Shown here: positions 1 to 12,200 of the stretch, in pieces
How positions within the stretch are numbered: the stretch's first letter is position 1
Layout of the letters: each line of letters opens with the position of its first letter
Assembly: GCF_037975245.1 (NCBI RefSeq)
Contig: NC_092562.1
Coordinates: 24,787,554-24,851,553, forward strand
DNA from: Apostichopus japonicus
Lineage: Eukaryota > Echinodermata > Holothuroidea > Aspidochirotida > Stichopodidae
Direction: 5' to 3'
DNA length: 64,000 bases
Program-made: the position numbers and the translations under genes
Notes under the pieces: model-generated
Seen by the model: the letters and a program-made list of their open reading frames with translations, nothing else
What the model was told of the DNA's origin: nothing
Database searches by the model: none

Positions 1-2340
1 AATACCACAATGTTACAAACCTGTTTTCCTCTGAAATATAACCTTTGATGTTCGAGGGGGGCATCGAAGAGTTCGACAAGTTTTGTCTGTAGTTCTTCAA
101 TCTTCGTCAGCTTCGATAGTCCATCAACCTGTTTAGACGTCTTCCCGTCAAAAGTCCTGACCTGGATCCACATGGTTCTTAATGTTACTAGATCCCTAGG
201 ACAAGTTCTGAAAAAAGGGAACAGTGAAAATTATTTGATACAACTATGACTCAGCCTATCACCAGGGACTTTGAAGGGGTTGACAGTAAAAGACTGATCA
301 AGGGATAAGGAGTAGCTGACTAGCCAATAGTCACATTCAGAATAAAAGTTGACCAAAACTTTACACTTTTATGAACTTAAAGGTAGGACAATTCAGGGTA
401 TCTAACACGATAATACATCATTGGTAATATTGTAAGCAATGACCATAATTACAAAAGTAATTAATTATGGCCAAGTCTGCTGAATTAATCAAATGTGCAA
501 TGAGCAAAGCAACCCTCAATCAATGGTTTAAACTTGATCAATTTCAATTGCAGCTCTAGGCGTAGGCGTGTACAAGCATAAAATCGCTGGAATGTGTATC
601 ATGTAGTCGGCAAAAATAGCATTAGCAGATAGAGAAATGGGTCAGACAAAATCGAGCAATGATAGCTGTGGTTGAGAACTTGAGAATGTTGTGGTATTTC
701 CCCACAGAATTTATGTTACTTATTTTTTGATAAAAAATCGCCATGCTTTGGACTAAGTAGGTAAGTGAACCAATCGAGTAAATTTCACTGATCTTATTTC
801 AGATCCTTACTTAGAAGCCTAATGTAGGTTAGTCCGTAGGCCAATATCGCAATAATTAATTAAGATAAATACCTTTTTAGTTTTGCCTAGCTTTAGTTAT
901 AACTTAGCCTAGGCCAAGGTCTAAGTAGAATGTTAGTATAAATATAAGTATAACACACAAATGCAATTGTAAAATTTAGAGGGCCTGATGTTTCAATCCT
1001 ACTTTCCTGGCAGGATCTTAAGCGTACATGACGTTTTCAAAGTAGGCCTACATCACTCACCACCCAACCAGGAAGGACAATCAATAGGCTACCCTGGATT
1101 TGCTAGCTAACCTAGCTTAGTAAGTAATGATATAGGCCTATGTGATCTTGATATAGTATTGCAGAGCCTAAATAATTAAGTCCATTGATAGGCATAGGCT
1201 ACCCTGGCTAGCCTATGTCAGTTTAACTTCAGGGTAGGTCTTGGCCTAGCCAGAACTTAGGCCTAGCCTTAGTTAGGTGTCGGTAATGCCAAGACTTGGC
1301 AGTAGACCCGTTACTAGGCCTGGCAATAACAAATCGTATGGCCTAGCCTAACTTGCACGTTATTTCAATGGAAAACGGCAAACATCACCTTTGCTAAAAG
1401 CACTCGATTTAGACTTAGAACGTTTCTATATCAATCAGTGTACTGCAGACTCACAGTCACACTGACATTATATACTCGATCCAACTCCAGGCTAGGTGCA
1501 ATGGTGCAGGTCCTTGTTGTTAGTTCAGTAGTAGTACGTTGAAAAATTATACCACATACGTATACTGGTATATGCCAACAGTAACACCGAATGAACTGGT
1601 CTGTGTTTTTGTACATCGTGCATGCTGTCCTTCAGTTCTAAACAACGTGTGTAAGAGAAATTTGGCGGGAAATAATTGACCTTAAAATGGTATGAATATT
1701 CATATCAAGTAAAAAACAAAAAAACATTTGACTTACTTCAAGTGGTAAAGGCAAGTGGTTAAAAACACAGTCGTTGGCAGAACGGGGACAAGAAGAAGAT
1801 GTACCAAATGTCTCACCGATTCTTCAAATGACTGTTACCCGCCGCTTACGTACACTGTTAAGTTTTCCTTCTATACTACATGCATTTCCCTTGCTAATTT
1901 CATTAGTGTTGCATGTAAAAATGAAAGCCTATAGTTGCAAACAATTGCAAATCGATTTCAGTTTCAACTCTTTTCACAACAATTCAGAATATTTGATGGG
2001 TTAATTGATTGAAAGTTTCCAAAGAAATAAAATCTTCTTTGAAGAATTGCAGCAGGATTTGAAACTTATGTTTATGAGAGGGTCCTTCATGAAGACACTA
2101 ACGCCGGGTCCTCTTTCTTAATTGCCTCTACTAAACTAAAACATTAGTGATAACAGAATATATGTGTTAACTAGTGAGTTACGATCGTAATTATCGTAGT
2201 AGTATCGTGCAATTTCCCTAACTCGAAAAGAAGGGTTCATGGTGTATGGCAAAACACGGTTACTGCATGCACCTTTAGGCTAATTTTTCAACATGTGGTA
2301 TGTACAATGCTGCTCAACAATGAAACCTTAAGTAAATGTT
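1..2340. other. No gene seen; TAGGCCTA-rich spacer
   Basis: AT-rich. TAGGCC/GGCCTA words are very frequent between about 800 and 1350. Open frames are short and without family features. Confidence 0.6.
2080..2142 (+). mobile_element. Possible LINE 3' tail related to 62.6 kb
   Basis: GGGTCCTTCATGAAGACACT followed by CTCTACTAAACTAAAAC resembles the 3' tail of the LINE fragment at 62618-62680 (GGGTCCTTGATGGGGAC.. TCTACTAAACTAAAC). No coding part is recognisable upstream. Confidence 0.35.
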
Positions 2341-2620
2341 TTTTCTGTTATACTCCGTGAACCTTCAAATAAGCGCGCGTCCGGCATGACCACCATTTGG
2401 ACCGCTGATGGCGCCGCGGACCGTTGAGAATATGGTGGCTGGATTACTGTAGGCGGCCCACTAGAGGTCCAGGCTGGCGAAATTTTGGCCATCATCGGGC
2501 CGTCCAGCAACCACTATGGTTTATATGCGGGGGCCCTCCGCACGTGGCCCTCTAGAGGTTGGCCCCCGAAGGACCCGCTCTCGCGGCCGGGCCACTGCTT
2601 CACTATTTTATATTCAGCAT
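2341..2620 (+). pseudogene. GC-rich relic resembling an ABC-transporter nucleotide-binding domain
   Basis: One + frame reads ..GGPLEVQAGEILAIIGPSS.. (2452-2508), closely matching the strand leading into the Walker A loop of ABC transporters, but the loop that should follow (G-x-G-K-S/T) is absent (SSNHYG) and a TGA lies upstream at 2425. The patch is markedly more GC- and CpG-rich than its surroundings. It may be a decayed coding fragment or a chance similarity. Confidence 0.25.
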
Positions 2621-2945
2621 TTACAAAACTTTAGTTCAGAACAGACTATCATGTCAAAAGGAAAAGGAAACTTTAAAGGTTCAGCATACGTGACCAATGG
2701 GTCACTCAAGAGTATATCCTATAAACGGCAAGTATCATGTCATCGGTGCATTCTTCATATCTCCTCAAGTGTATTACAAAAATGAGAATACATCATTTTT
2801 AATCTCATAGATTTCCCGGCCCCCTCCATACAAGCACGGGATCTCGGAGATGTAGTCGGGCCCTTGACACACAGGCTATCATGCCAACCCTCCAGGCTTG
2901 TCAGTCATGTGTGTGCATGCCTCCATTCCCACACATCAACTAGAC

Positions 2946-3030
2946 CAGGGGTTCCCTAACTGGGGTGCATGAACCCCCATGGGGTGCGTGCGTCCATCCC
3001 ATGGGTGCGTGAGACGTTTCTGAAAGTCAA
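2946..3030. mobile_element. Terminal fragment of a hAT-like element
   Basis: Starts CAGGGGTTCCCTAACTGGGG followed by repeated GGGGTGCGTG-type words, the usual look of Charlie/Tip100-type hAT termini. No matching opposite end or target duplication was found nearby, so it is taken as a fragment. The right limit is approximate. Confidence 0.45.
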
Positions 3031-3413
3031 AACTATAGTACTTTTTGTTGAACAAAAATCTGATATATTATATAATTTAGTAATGTACAAATGTCGTACC
3101 AATCGACAAACTCTTTTCGCGTGCATACGCATATGTTGCCATAGTAGTACCGTATACCGTGCATGTGATAAATAACTGAATTATGAAACAGACGCAGGCC
3201 GCATGACTTTGGTGAAGTTGGTGTATGCATGACAGAACAATATTACACTATGAACTTGATCTTTTACGATTATACTCACAAGTCACATGGTCACGTGTGA
3301 GCCGAACTTGCGTGTTTGTCAGAAAGGACAAAGCGTATATAGATTGTAGATTGTTTTGTAGTGGACTGTATAATGGCATTTTTGCGCACAAGCCTTCTAA
3401 CGTACATTCAACA

Positions 3414-3494
3414 AATGATGATGATGATGATGACGACGACGACGGCGACGACGACGACGATGTTGATGACGATGATGATGATGATGATGAAGGA
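3414..3494. repeat. GAT/GAC trinucleotide microsatellite
   Basis: About 80 bp of GATGAT/GACGAC repeats, giving poly-Asp or poly-Met/Thr in translation. No coding context. Confidence 0.85.
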
Positions 3495-3916
3495 AACTTT
3501 GAGATATGTCAACTGTTTGGAATGCTTCTTTAAAGGATGCTGACGTCGGTGGTTTCTCTATGTCCATAAATGACGATTTTTCAATTTAACATTTTAGGCC
3601 TTACAATTGACTTTAACAGTGCCTTTTTTTGGAAGTGACCCAGACTAAGTAATTCAGCCACTCTGATTGTTAAACTATGGTGGTGAATGGATTGTTGCTC
3701 CAAAAAATTAAAAATAAATCAAATCAAATAAATACCGCAGTAACGTTTGACGGTCTGCAAAGTATCGAAAATATTTTTCAAGGCTTAATTAATTCAGTGA
3801 TCTGATCCCTCTCCTCTCTATATTGTCATGTACAATCAACTACGTGTCAATAACTGACCACAGCAACCGCCAGTGTAGCAGTAGTATGTTGTCTCCTGCA
3901 TGTAGAAAGTGTCCGC

Positions 3917-3950
3917 CCGTGGTATAGCGGCTATAGCCGCTATACCACGG
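3917..3950. repeat. 34-bp perfect palindrome
   Basis: CCGTGGTATAGCGGCTA is followed immediately by its exact reverse complement, without a loop. It is flanked by direct copies of TGTCCGCC (3911-3917 region and 3957-3964), suggesting an insertion or the core of an inverted-repeat element. Confidence 0.9.
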
Positions 3951-6840
3951 AAATAATGTCCGCCTGGACTCCTTGAAAACTTGGTCCCCATGAAACCAGA
4001 GGATACATGGTCCCCCGCGGGAAAACCTCAAGGAAAGGGAACTTTTTGATAGGACTGTTTCAAATGAGGCGATATATAGTAACTATCAGAAAACTACCTA
4101 TTGCGATAGGACGTAGGTTTAAGTATATAAACTGAGAAATATCTTTTGATGTTAGTATGATTACACAAAGCTACTTTCAACTGGTTTCATTCATTTCGTA
4201 GCGTGGGAAAGCCGCTAATGTAACCGACTATCGGTGAACTTCCAGTGAAAGTTACAAATGCCGTAGGACCGTCAGGCAGTCAGAGGTTCCAAATAAGCCA
4301 CGGTACGTGGCGACACGTTTGGTCGGTGATTAATAAATGACAACAGCTGCATATCCGAACTTGGAAGGTTAGTAGAAATAATTGTATAGGGGCTACCATT
4401 TTGCCCAAATGTGTGTGATTTCATAGTGCCACCAGAAAATAAGCCAAAGTATATGCAAATTAAACTATTGTTAAGAAAATAACAACCAGCCTTATAGTGG
4501 CCGTGGGGTTTCATCTCCACATCAATGACATCCCCTAAACGGATGCAGATTTTTACTTCCCTTGTGCATCTTTGTCTCAGACCATCGAACAGAACGGGGT
4601 GGTACGTGTCACTGGTGTGCGTGGAAGGGGAAGAAGTATTGTCAAAACAAAATTTGATTTATAATGCAAATGTTACAACAAAGCTTACTCTTTTCAAATA
4701 TTTATTTTAGTAAAAGGTCAAAGTGATATCCGTTAGGAATACTAAACTTCACCGAAGTTACGTTGCGTGACTCGCTGAAACCCAAACACATACCGGTACT
4801 TCATATTGGGTATGACCGGAAGGAATATCACGATTATAAACAAAAATGCTGGACGAACACTTTTGTCCTGCCGGACATAATTTATGAGTAAATAATATCC
4901 GGTCAGAAATATTTGCCTGGTGACTAATGTACGGTTGGATATTATCTAATAGTGGGACAGACAATATCAATGTTACACCGACACCAGCCTCATAAATCTC
5001 TCAACGAAGACTGTTTTTTAAACTTGTACACTTCAAAAATTATCAAAGATTTGCTGGCGTCCCATATTTAAACAGAGCCACCGCTCAGCTAGTTAGCTGT
5101 AAACAGAAAATAACGTAAACTTTCCGGAGTGCTTCTTTAACGTTAGTTGTCAACCAAAACAGTGCCTGGATTTGATTCTTAATCCTATAACTAGCACCGA
5201 TTTCGGTATCAAGGTGGAAGCTTTCTGTTTTCCTGGGGACTACCCTATTGGTAGTAGGTATAACTGTCCCGTCTATTATGTTAACCTTAGGCTACCGATG
5301 TAAACAAACCCAACCAGGCGAGATCGTTCCTACCAAGTACCAGTGCATATACTGTAACTCATGTCACACTCACAGAAAGTACATCATGTATTTGTGTGAT
5401 ATAGGCTACAGCCTAAGTTAGACACAAACGACTTGGGCTTTTTTGCACCCTTTCGCCTAACCTGTACTGTAGCCAACAATAGTGCATATATAATATCCTA
5501 GCTGTAGGTAAGCATAGGAATTAGGAGTACCACCAGACCTAAGTTAGCCTTTACTATCCTAATTACTGTGCTACAGGCTAGACAGTAACTAAGTTGGAGA
5601 TCCATAGACTTGTCTTGTTATAGCTCAGTGACTGAGTTATGCCTGACACATGTTCTCTTTAGGCCTTTAAAAGTTGCTGTTGTTTCATATGATTTGTGTG
5701 ATCTAACAGTTACATAGCAAGCTGAAGTTGTTTCGCCATGTTGGAGTAGACTTAGAGCTTGGGGTCTGGCCTTGGCTTAAGCTTGCACGGTTTCGTGAAA
5801 ACTTACAACCGGTTTTTCTCTAGCAATAAACCGAATCTGGCTCAAAAACCGTTTTTTTTCCCTCCCGAATTGCATTGAAAACATCCAAATCTTGATCGCT
5901 AAGGTGCATATTTTTGAAGCTTACCAACAGCGGGTCCAAGTCTGTTCGTTAGCAGTGAAGGGTAAAAATTAAGGAGAATAAATTCAAGAAATGTTACTGC
6001 CTTCATGACTCACATTTTATTACCCACGTTAACTAAACTGAAGTAAAAATGTCAAAAAGAAATGTGTTAGTGAAATGTTTTCTTAAAGTTTTAACATCAC
6101 GTACACGTATTGTTTGTCTTGTGTTTACTATACTTCACGAAGTTCAAATTCGTGTTCCAAAAAAAAATCACTGTCATGTTATATTATATGTTATATTTTC
6201 GGAGATTAGGGCCGAGCATAAACCCCATTATGACCAATTGGAGATCGTAAAAACAAATTGCTTTACAATATGATTGGTCCAATATATTCAGTAGTGGCTG
6301 ACAGAGTGTTCAAAGGTACCAAATTGCACGAGGCTCTAGCCATGTTCGCGGGTGGTGTCTTGGCGGTAAAATAAATTTCTCTTCAAGGAGTGAAGAGAAT
6401 TTACCGTCTACACTTTCAAGTAGAAGTTGAAAAATATCGCTGGCAAAAGCGGGGATTAGGTCGGCAAAGAATATAAATTGTTAACGTTAAAGTTGGAAAC
6501 GTGTGTTCATCAACGTAAACGAAAACCAACTGAGAGACGCCTTGCCTGATAACTGATAAGAAGAAATGTTGAAAGGAAAGGAAACTAAAATTTATTAGCA
6601 TACAAAGAAGAATTGTCCAACAGCAACATCTGTAATTTCCAGCCATGTATGCAACATTTTTACTCCTTTAATATTCCTTGACTCAAGCCTGACGCCATCT
6701 TGTTAATAATGGACTGTGATTGTTCTAATGTTACTTGTTGCATCTTAGTTGTTAAACTCAGAGCCCCCCCCCCCCCTTGTGATTGGTCTAATGTTACTTG
6801 TTGAATCTTAGTTGTTAAACTCACAGAGCCCCCCCCCCCC

Positions 6841-7342
6841 TGCGACTCTACATGTCGTATGGTATTGTGGATTGCGCAATGTACCTTTCAAGTTTTAACG
6901 ATCATTTTTTGAACACGAACTGTGCTCAATGTGTTTGAAAAGATTTTCTCCATATCCTCTATTGTTAAATTGAAGTTAAATAATAAGAACAACACAAAGA
7001 AGCCAAACATGGATATAACAATTTATTTTGAACTGCATCTCGTCATTTGAGTGTGTACTTCTCACAACTACTAACGTTGGCCACCAAGGTCTGCGACTCT
7101 ACATGTCGTATGGTATTGTGGATTGCGCAATGTACCTTTCAAGTTTTAACGATCATTTTTTGAACACGAACTGTGCTCAATGTGTTTGAAAAGATTTTCT
7201 CCATATCCTCTACTGTTAAATTGAAGTTAAATAATAAGAACAACACAAAGAAGCCAAACATGGATATAACAATTTATTTTGAACTGCATCTCGTCATTTG
7301 AGTGTGTACTTCTCACAACTACTAACGTTGGCCACCAAGGTC
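6841..7342. repeat. 251-bp tandem duplication
   Basis: 6841-7091 and 7092-7342 (beginning TGCGACTCTACATGTCG) differ, by eye, at a single base (CTATTG versus CTACTG). Preceded by a second tandem pair, about 60 bp each (6717-6840), containing TGTTACTTGTTG and each ending in a poly-C run. The near identity implies a recent duplication or an assembly artefact. Confidence 0.93.
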
Positions 7343-9264
7343 AGTTCAATACTACAAGGTCACCTAACTGATTCACGCATATAAGGGCTGCATAGCCTAA
7401 TGTTAGGCCTAGCTATCCACCCTCAAGCACTGGTGTGTGCCGATCGTATAGCTGACAATGTCGTCTATCAGAAAAGCTTTCTCTTGTTGCAATTTACTTT
7501 CATATTGCAAAAGAACAGTAAATAGGAGAAACAAAAGTCAACAAATGATGGATGGAAGCTTTAACTTTGTTTTTTCCAATATTTGCAATTCACATTTTGG
7601 TTTTTCCGTTTTTTTCGGTAGTACGGTTTTCTTAAAATAAAAATTAGTACCGAAATTCGGTCGGAAAAAACCGGTTTCGGTACTAAAACCGGTTTACCGT
7701 GAAAGCCTACCTTGGCTGTTGAGATTTTGCTCAGTAAAAGTATAAAGGCGGTTTACATGAAGGCAAAATAATACCTCCCAAAGCAAAAGTAGACATAGGC
7801 TAGGCCTAACTTAGCGATGACTTGATGGGACCTGGAAATATGTTAACAGAAACCTTAATTTAAGTTCAATATATATTTTCAGCTTTCATCTTGCCTTTAT
7901 TTGTCAATAGAAATAAATTTGTGTTACTGTACTCCATATATAAGCTCAGTGCAGATTTGTATATTCATCCTCTTAATGGATCAAGTCCCTTCTTTCTCTA
8001 GTCAGATTATTCCATTTATTTTCACTGTAACTAAGGTGTCTGACACGTGGTTGTCAGTGTAATGTGAGAAATAAAAAAATATACCAAACTTGTGTCAAAA
8101 TCCCTTAGTGACATTGATTTATTAAATGAAGTAAGTTAAAGGGATTTGAAATGTTGTTGTCAAGATAATTTGAGAATAACAAAACAACTTAATCACTCTA
8201 AAACAAGAAGCCATAAAAATAATGGAAGAATCTGACCAGTGGGAGATGAAACTTGATTAATGTTAAGTTTTCTCATTTGCCAAGAGTGAAATTAATTAAA
8301 ATTTGGTTTATAATGTGATGTTCTTCATAGAAGACAATTAAAGATTTAAAAATAAATCGCATTAGACCACAAACCTGTGTTCAGTGTCGGTGAAACAAAG
8401 GTTGTGAAAACAAAGGAATAACATGACAGAAAAGTAGGCAGTCAGTCCCTTTATATCATGCATGTGCATAACTACTGTAGCGAATGTTTATTCATTTAAA
8501 TAAAACTAGAATTAAGAAAAGACTTGTAAAATGGTCAATCTTTGATGGGATTTGTAGCTATTTCAATGATTTCTATGCCTGTTAGAGTAGTGAGGTTCAT
8601 GTTTTCCCTGCTGTAGGTGTTCGTAGACCTTTAAATACCAAAGCTGATTGTAGTGGTCAGGAATGGTTAGTTTGTGCTAATAATTTGGAATGCGTAAGAA
8701 GGCTTTTTAAGATCTAGCGAGTCTATGATTGAAGCAGAGTCAATAAACGGTTAAATTATAGTTTAACTTTTTCGTTCAAAACTTTCAAACTGCTTCACAC
8801 ATCGATTGCACTGTACATGGCATGCAATGATTACAATGATAAAAATTAAGAGCAATTGTGTAATGTGTGGTAATCTCTAAAATATAATTTTAAATAAACT
8901 ATTTGATTTCCTGTCACTCCTTGGATTAGCATGACACCAGTAGTGTCCAATGCGTATGTTTCTTACTCTGTATCGTAAAGGATACAGTTACAGTATACAT
9001 ATTTGCATTCCAAGATGATACTGAGGTCTTCATGACAATTAAATGCCAAATTGAGCATACTTTTTCAAAATCCTTTTAAACTTTGTGTCTTTCAGCATTT
9101 GTTTATTGAGACGACGAATAGAGGACCTGGATGCAGATCAGTCCTGTTCTAGGCTATTCGGAGGATGCTTTTAATTTAGTCTCTGCTGTACTCTACTACT
9201 GTAGGTCTCAACACACCAGGTTACACCAAATGATCATCTCATCACAGAGCCATACTCTGTTACC

Positions 9265-12200
9265 ATGACAACTATAGCAAGCTACCCTGACTATCCTCTG
9301 CATGAGGCAGTTTTCCAGAAGAACATAAAGAGTCTTTCAGCGAGACTGAGAAATGGATGTCAAGTTGGAACAAAAGATAAGCATGGTAAGCTGCACAATG
9401 ACTATTTTGTATTTGTTATCAATCGATGGCAAACTTAGGGTTTTGTCATTGTGAATTGAAGAACACTGTACTTCTTTGACAAAATGGTGTCTTTTAGTAG
9501 GAAATAATGAAGAGGATAAGAAAGCAAACCGAGCCATGAATAGCCTTGATATCTTGTACTCTGAATCTTAATTCCAGGGATGTATAAATCTGCAAACATA
9601 CAAACCAGTAGTGTTGCGCCGATATTACCAATATCGGTTTTGGCCGATATCCGATATTATCATCCCAATATCGGCCCGATACCGATACCGATATTTTTTA
9701 ACAGACAAAATAAAGGCAAAATCGTACTTTTAGTCATGCATACATTCACAAATAAATCTTCAAGTAAACAACAAAATATGGTGTTTTGTTTTCCTTTTGT
9801 CCTAAGTTGAAAAGAATGACTTTTTTCCTGGTTTTGAAAAAGAGAATGGTAATTGAAACCCAACCGGAATCTTTTTCACAACAGCGCTGCACACGATAAT
9901 AAAATGGACGCAGTAAATGTGAGCCTTAACATCGTAGACTTACAAGAAGCTACAGTGTTAACGTATGCTTGCCAAATTGCATATTAATTAGTTTACGAAC
10001 TGTCGATCACAATGTAATATTTATTATAAATTTAAAATGACAGTTGCAGGCTACGTTTCAAATATCAAACTGGAACATTCAGCAAGACTACGTGAAGCAT
10101 CGTATTCAACCGTGAAACTACCTACCACACAAGTTCAAAGAATAAGTACAACATCCTTCTTCTAAACACTTTATGTAATGTATTAACGCTTCTACAACGG
10201 AATACCAATTGCGCACATTCCTGGAACAACAGGTGAATTTATTAGCGAGCCCCTGGGAAAACCCGCCATTCGGGGACACGTGACAGCTCACATTTTTCAA
10301 CACACCTCAAACAGAGGTAAACAATGGTTAGTGGAAAAGTCGAGCCCGAAACGTATAGAAATACTGTTGTGTGACGTAGTCTACTTCAACGCAAGATGAA
10401 TGGCGATTGGTCAGTACAATCTGTTGGAACGTTTCATTTAGACTGGGGTAACAACGTTTGACTGTCTATAAACACAGGGCCGCAGCACATGACGTTGGGT
10501 TTTCTCGTTTTTCTTTCCGAGAAATGTTTCTTCCAACAATTGCCATACGCTACCAAGAAGGTCAAGGGAACTGACATTGACACAGATTGTCACTAATGTA
10601 ATGAACTTGATGAAATAAAAATGATGATGAGCGAGCGACAAAACCAGCAATTATTTTTACAAATCTTAAAATTTAGGGGCTCAACTGAAAGAAGTATTTA
10701 ATAAGAAGCATGGGCGGGGTGCAAGCAAAAGTGGATGAAAGTTGAAAAGTTCATACACCTACAAAATAAAAGAGGAAAAAATACATGCTTGGAAGTTTAC
10801 ATGTTCAACGTCGAATGACTGGAACCCCGAACCCTAATGACGATATTGACTGACAAATGGGGTTCTAACCGGGGGTGGGGAAGGGCAATTTCCAGGTCCT
10901 GTGTCCTTCAACTTTTAGAACCCATTTTTATGATACTTTTCCTTCCTAGCTTCATAACTTTACAAGCTGCAATGTTGGTCTCACCATTTGCTTGCAAAAA
11001 TTCAACCAGTTAACATCTCTCTCTAATCGTTTGCCGTGTTCATCATCTTAAAAAATTAAGATGCCTCGAGTTAGCAAAATTTGGGATTATTTTGTTGTAA
11101 ACGCAGAGGACACAAGGAAAGCTAGGTGTACACTATGTAGCACATCTATTTCTCGTGGTGGCACTTACTCAAAACAATTCACAACCACCAACTTAAAAAG
11201 TCATCTGAGATGCAACCATGGTGCCATATACAAGGAATTTGAAGAAGCACAGAGGACGGCAGAAGCCCAAAAACGCCAAGCTAAGGAAGATAGGGATCGA
11301 GCCGGGCCATCAACATCGAAGCAGGCAAAGCAGGCGCACCAAATGCAACTGAAACAGATGGTGGACAAAGTAACCCTTTGGACGGTCACAGATCCCCGTA
11401 CGCTGCGAGCGAACGCCCGTTTAGCCGAGATGATTTCTCTAGACCTACAGCCATTTAACATCGTGAATAATGTTGGCTTTCAAAGACTTTGCTCTGTTTT
11501 AGAGCCAAGGTACCAGCTGCCATCTCGACAACACATAAGCAGTAAACTTATTCCAAACATTTTTGAAAGAGTGAAAGCCAAAGTGAGCGAAGAACTGAAG
11601 GACATGAGTTACATCAGCTTAAGTACTGATATCTGGTCCTCAACTGTTGGGGCAAATTCGTTGATGAGCCTGACCGGCCATTGGATAAGTGAAGACTTTG
11701 AACGGAAGCATTGTGTTCTAAACGCTTCATCGTTTGTCGGACGCCACACCGGTGAAGCAATTTGTGCAGAAATTGAACGAATGTTGGCTACATGGGAACT
11801 GGAGCATGGAAAAGTTGTTGCCATTTTACGTGATAATGCAGCCAATGTCATTAATGGACTTACTCGTACTGGGATCAACCACCAGGGTTGTTTTATCCAT
11901 ACTTTACAATTAGTTGTTCACGATGGACTTTCAACTCAACGATCGGTAAATGACATGTTGGCCATTGGAAGGAGAATTGCTGGACATTTTAACCACTCCC
12001 CACTAGCCCATCACAGATTGCAAGAGTTGCAAGTAAAACACGAACTGCCACAACACCACATTACTCAAGATGTTCCAACCAGGTGGAACAGTTCATTTCT
12101 TATGTTGGAAAGGCTTTTAGAACAAAAAACTGCTATAGCGGAGTACGCTAGTTTGTATGATATCCCTGTGATGACGACAAGCCAGTGGAACCTGGCCCGA

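Larger units (their letters stand above)
3500..9200. other. No confident exon; possible 5' part of ANKRD13C
   Basis: Apart from the palindrome and the 6.7-7.3 kb duplications, the stretch is AT-rich with a second TAGGCCTA-like cluster at 5280-5610. A missing N-terminal exon of ANKRD13C could lie here or further upstream, but I could not find one. Confidence 0.5.

Noticed and set aside
3225..3543. Poly-Asp and poly-Met/Thr frames
   Set aside because: Produced by a GAT/GAC microsatellite.
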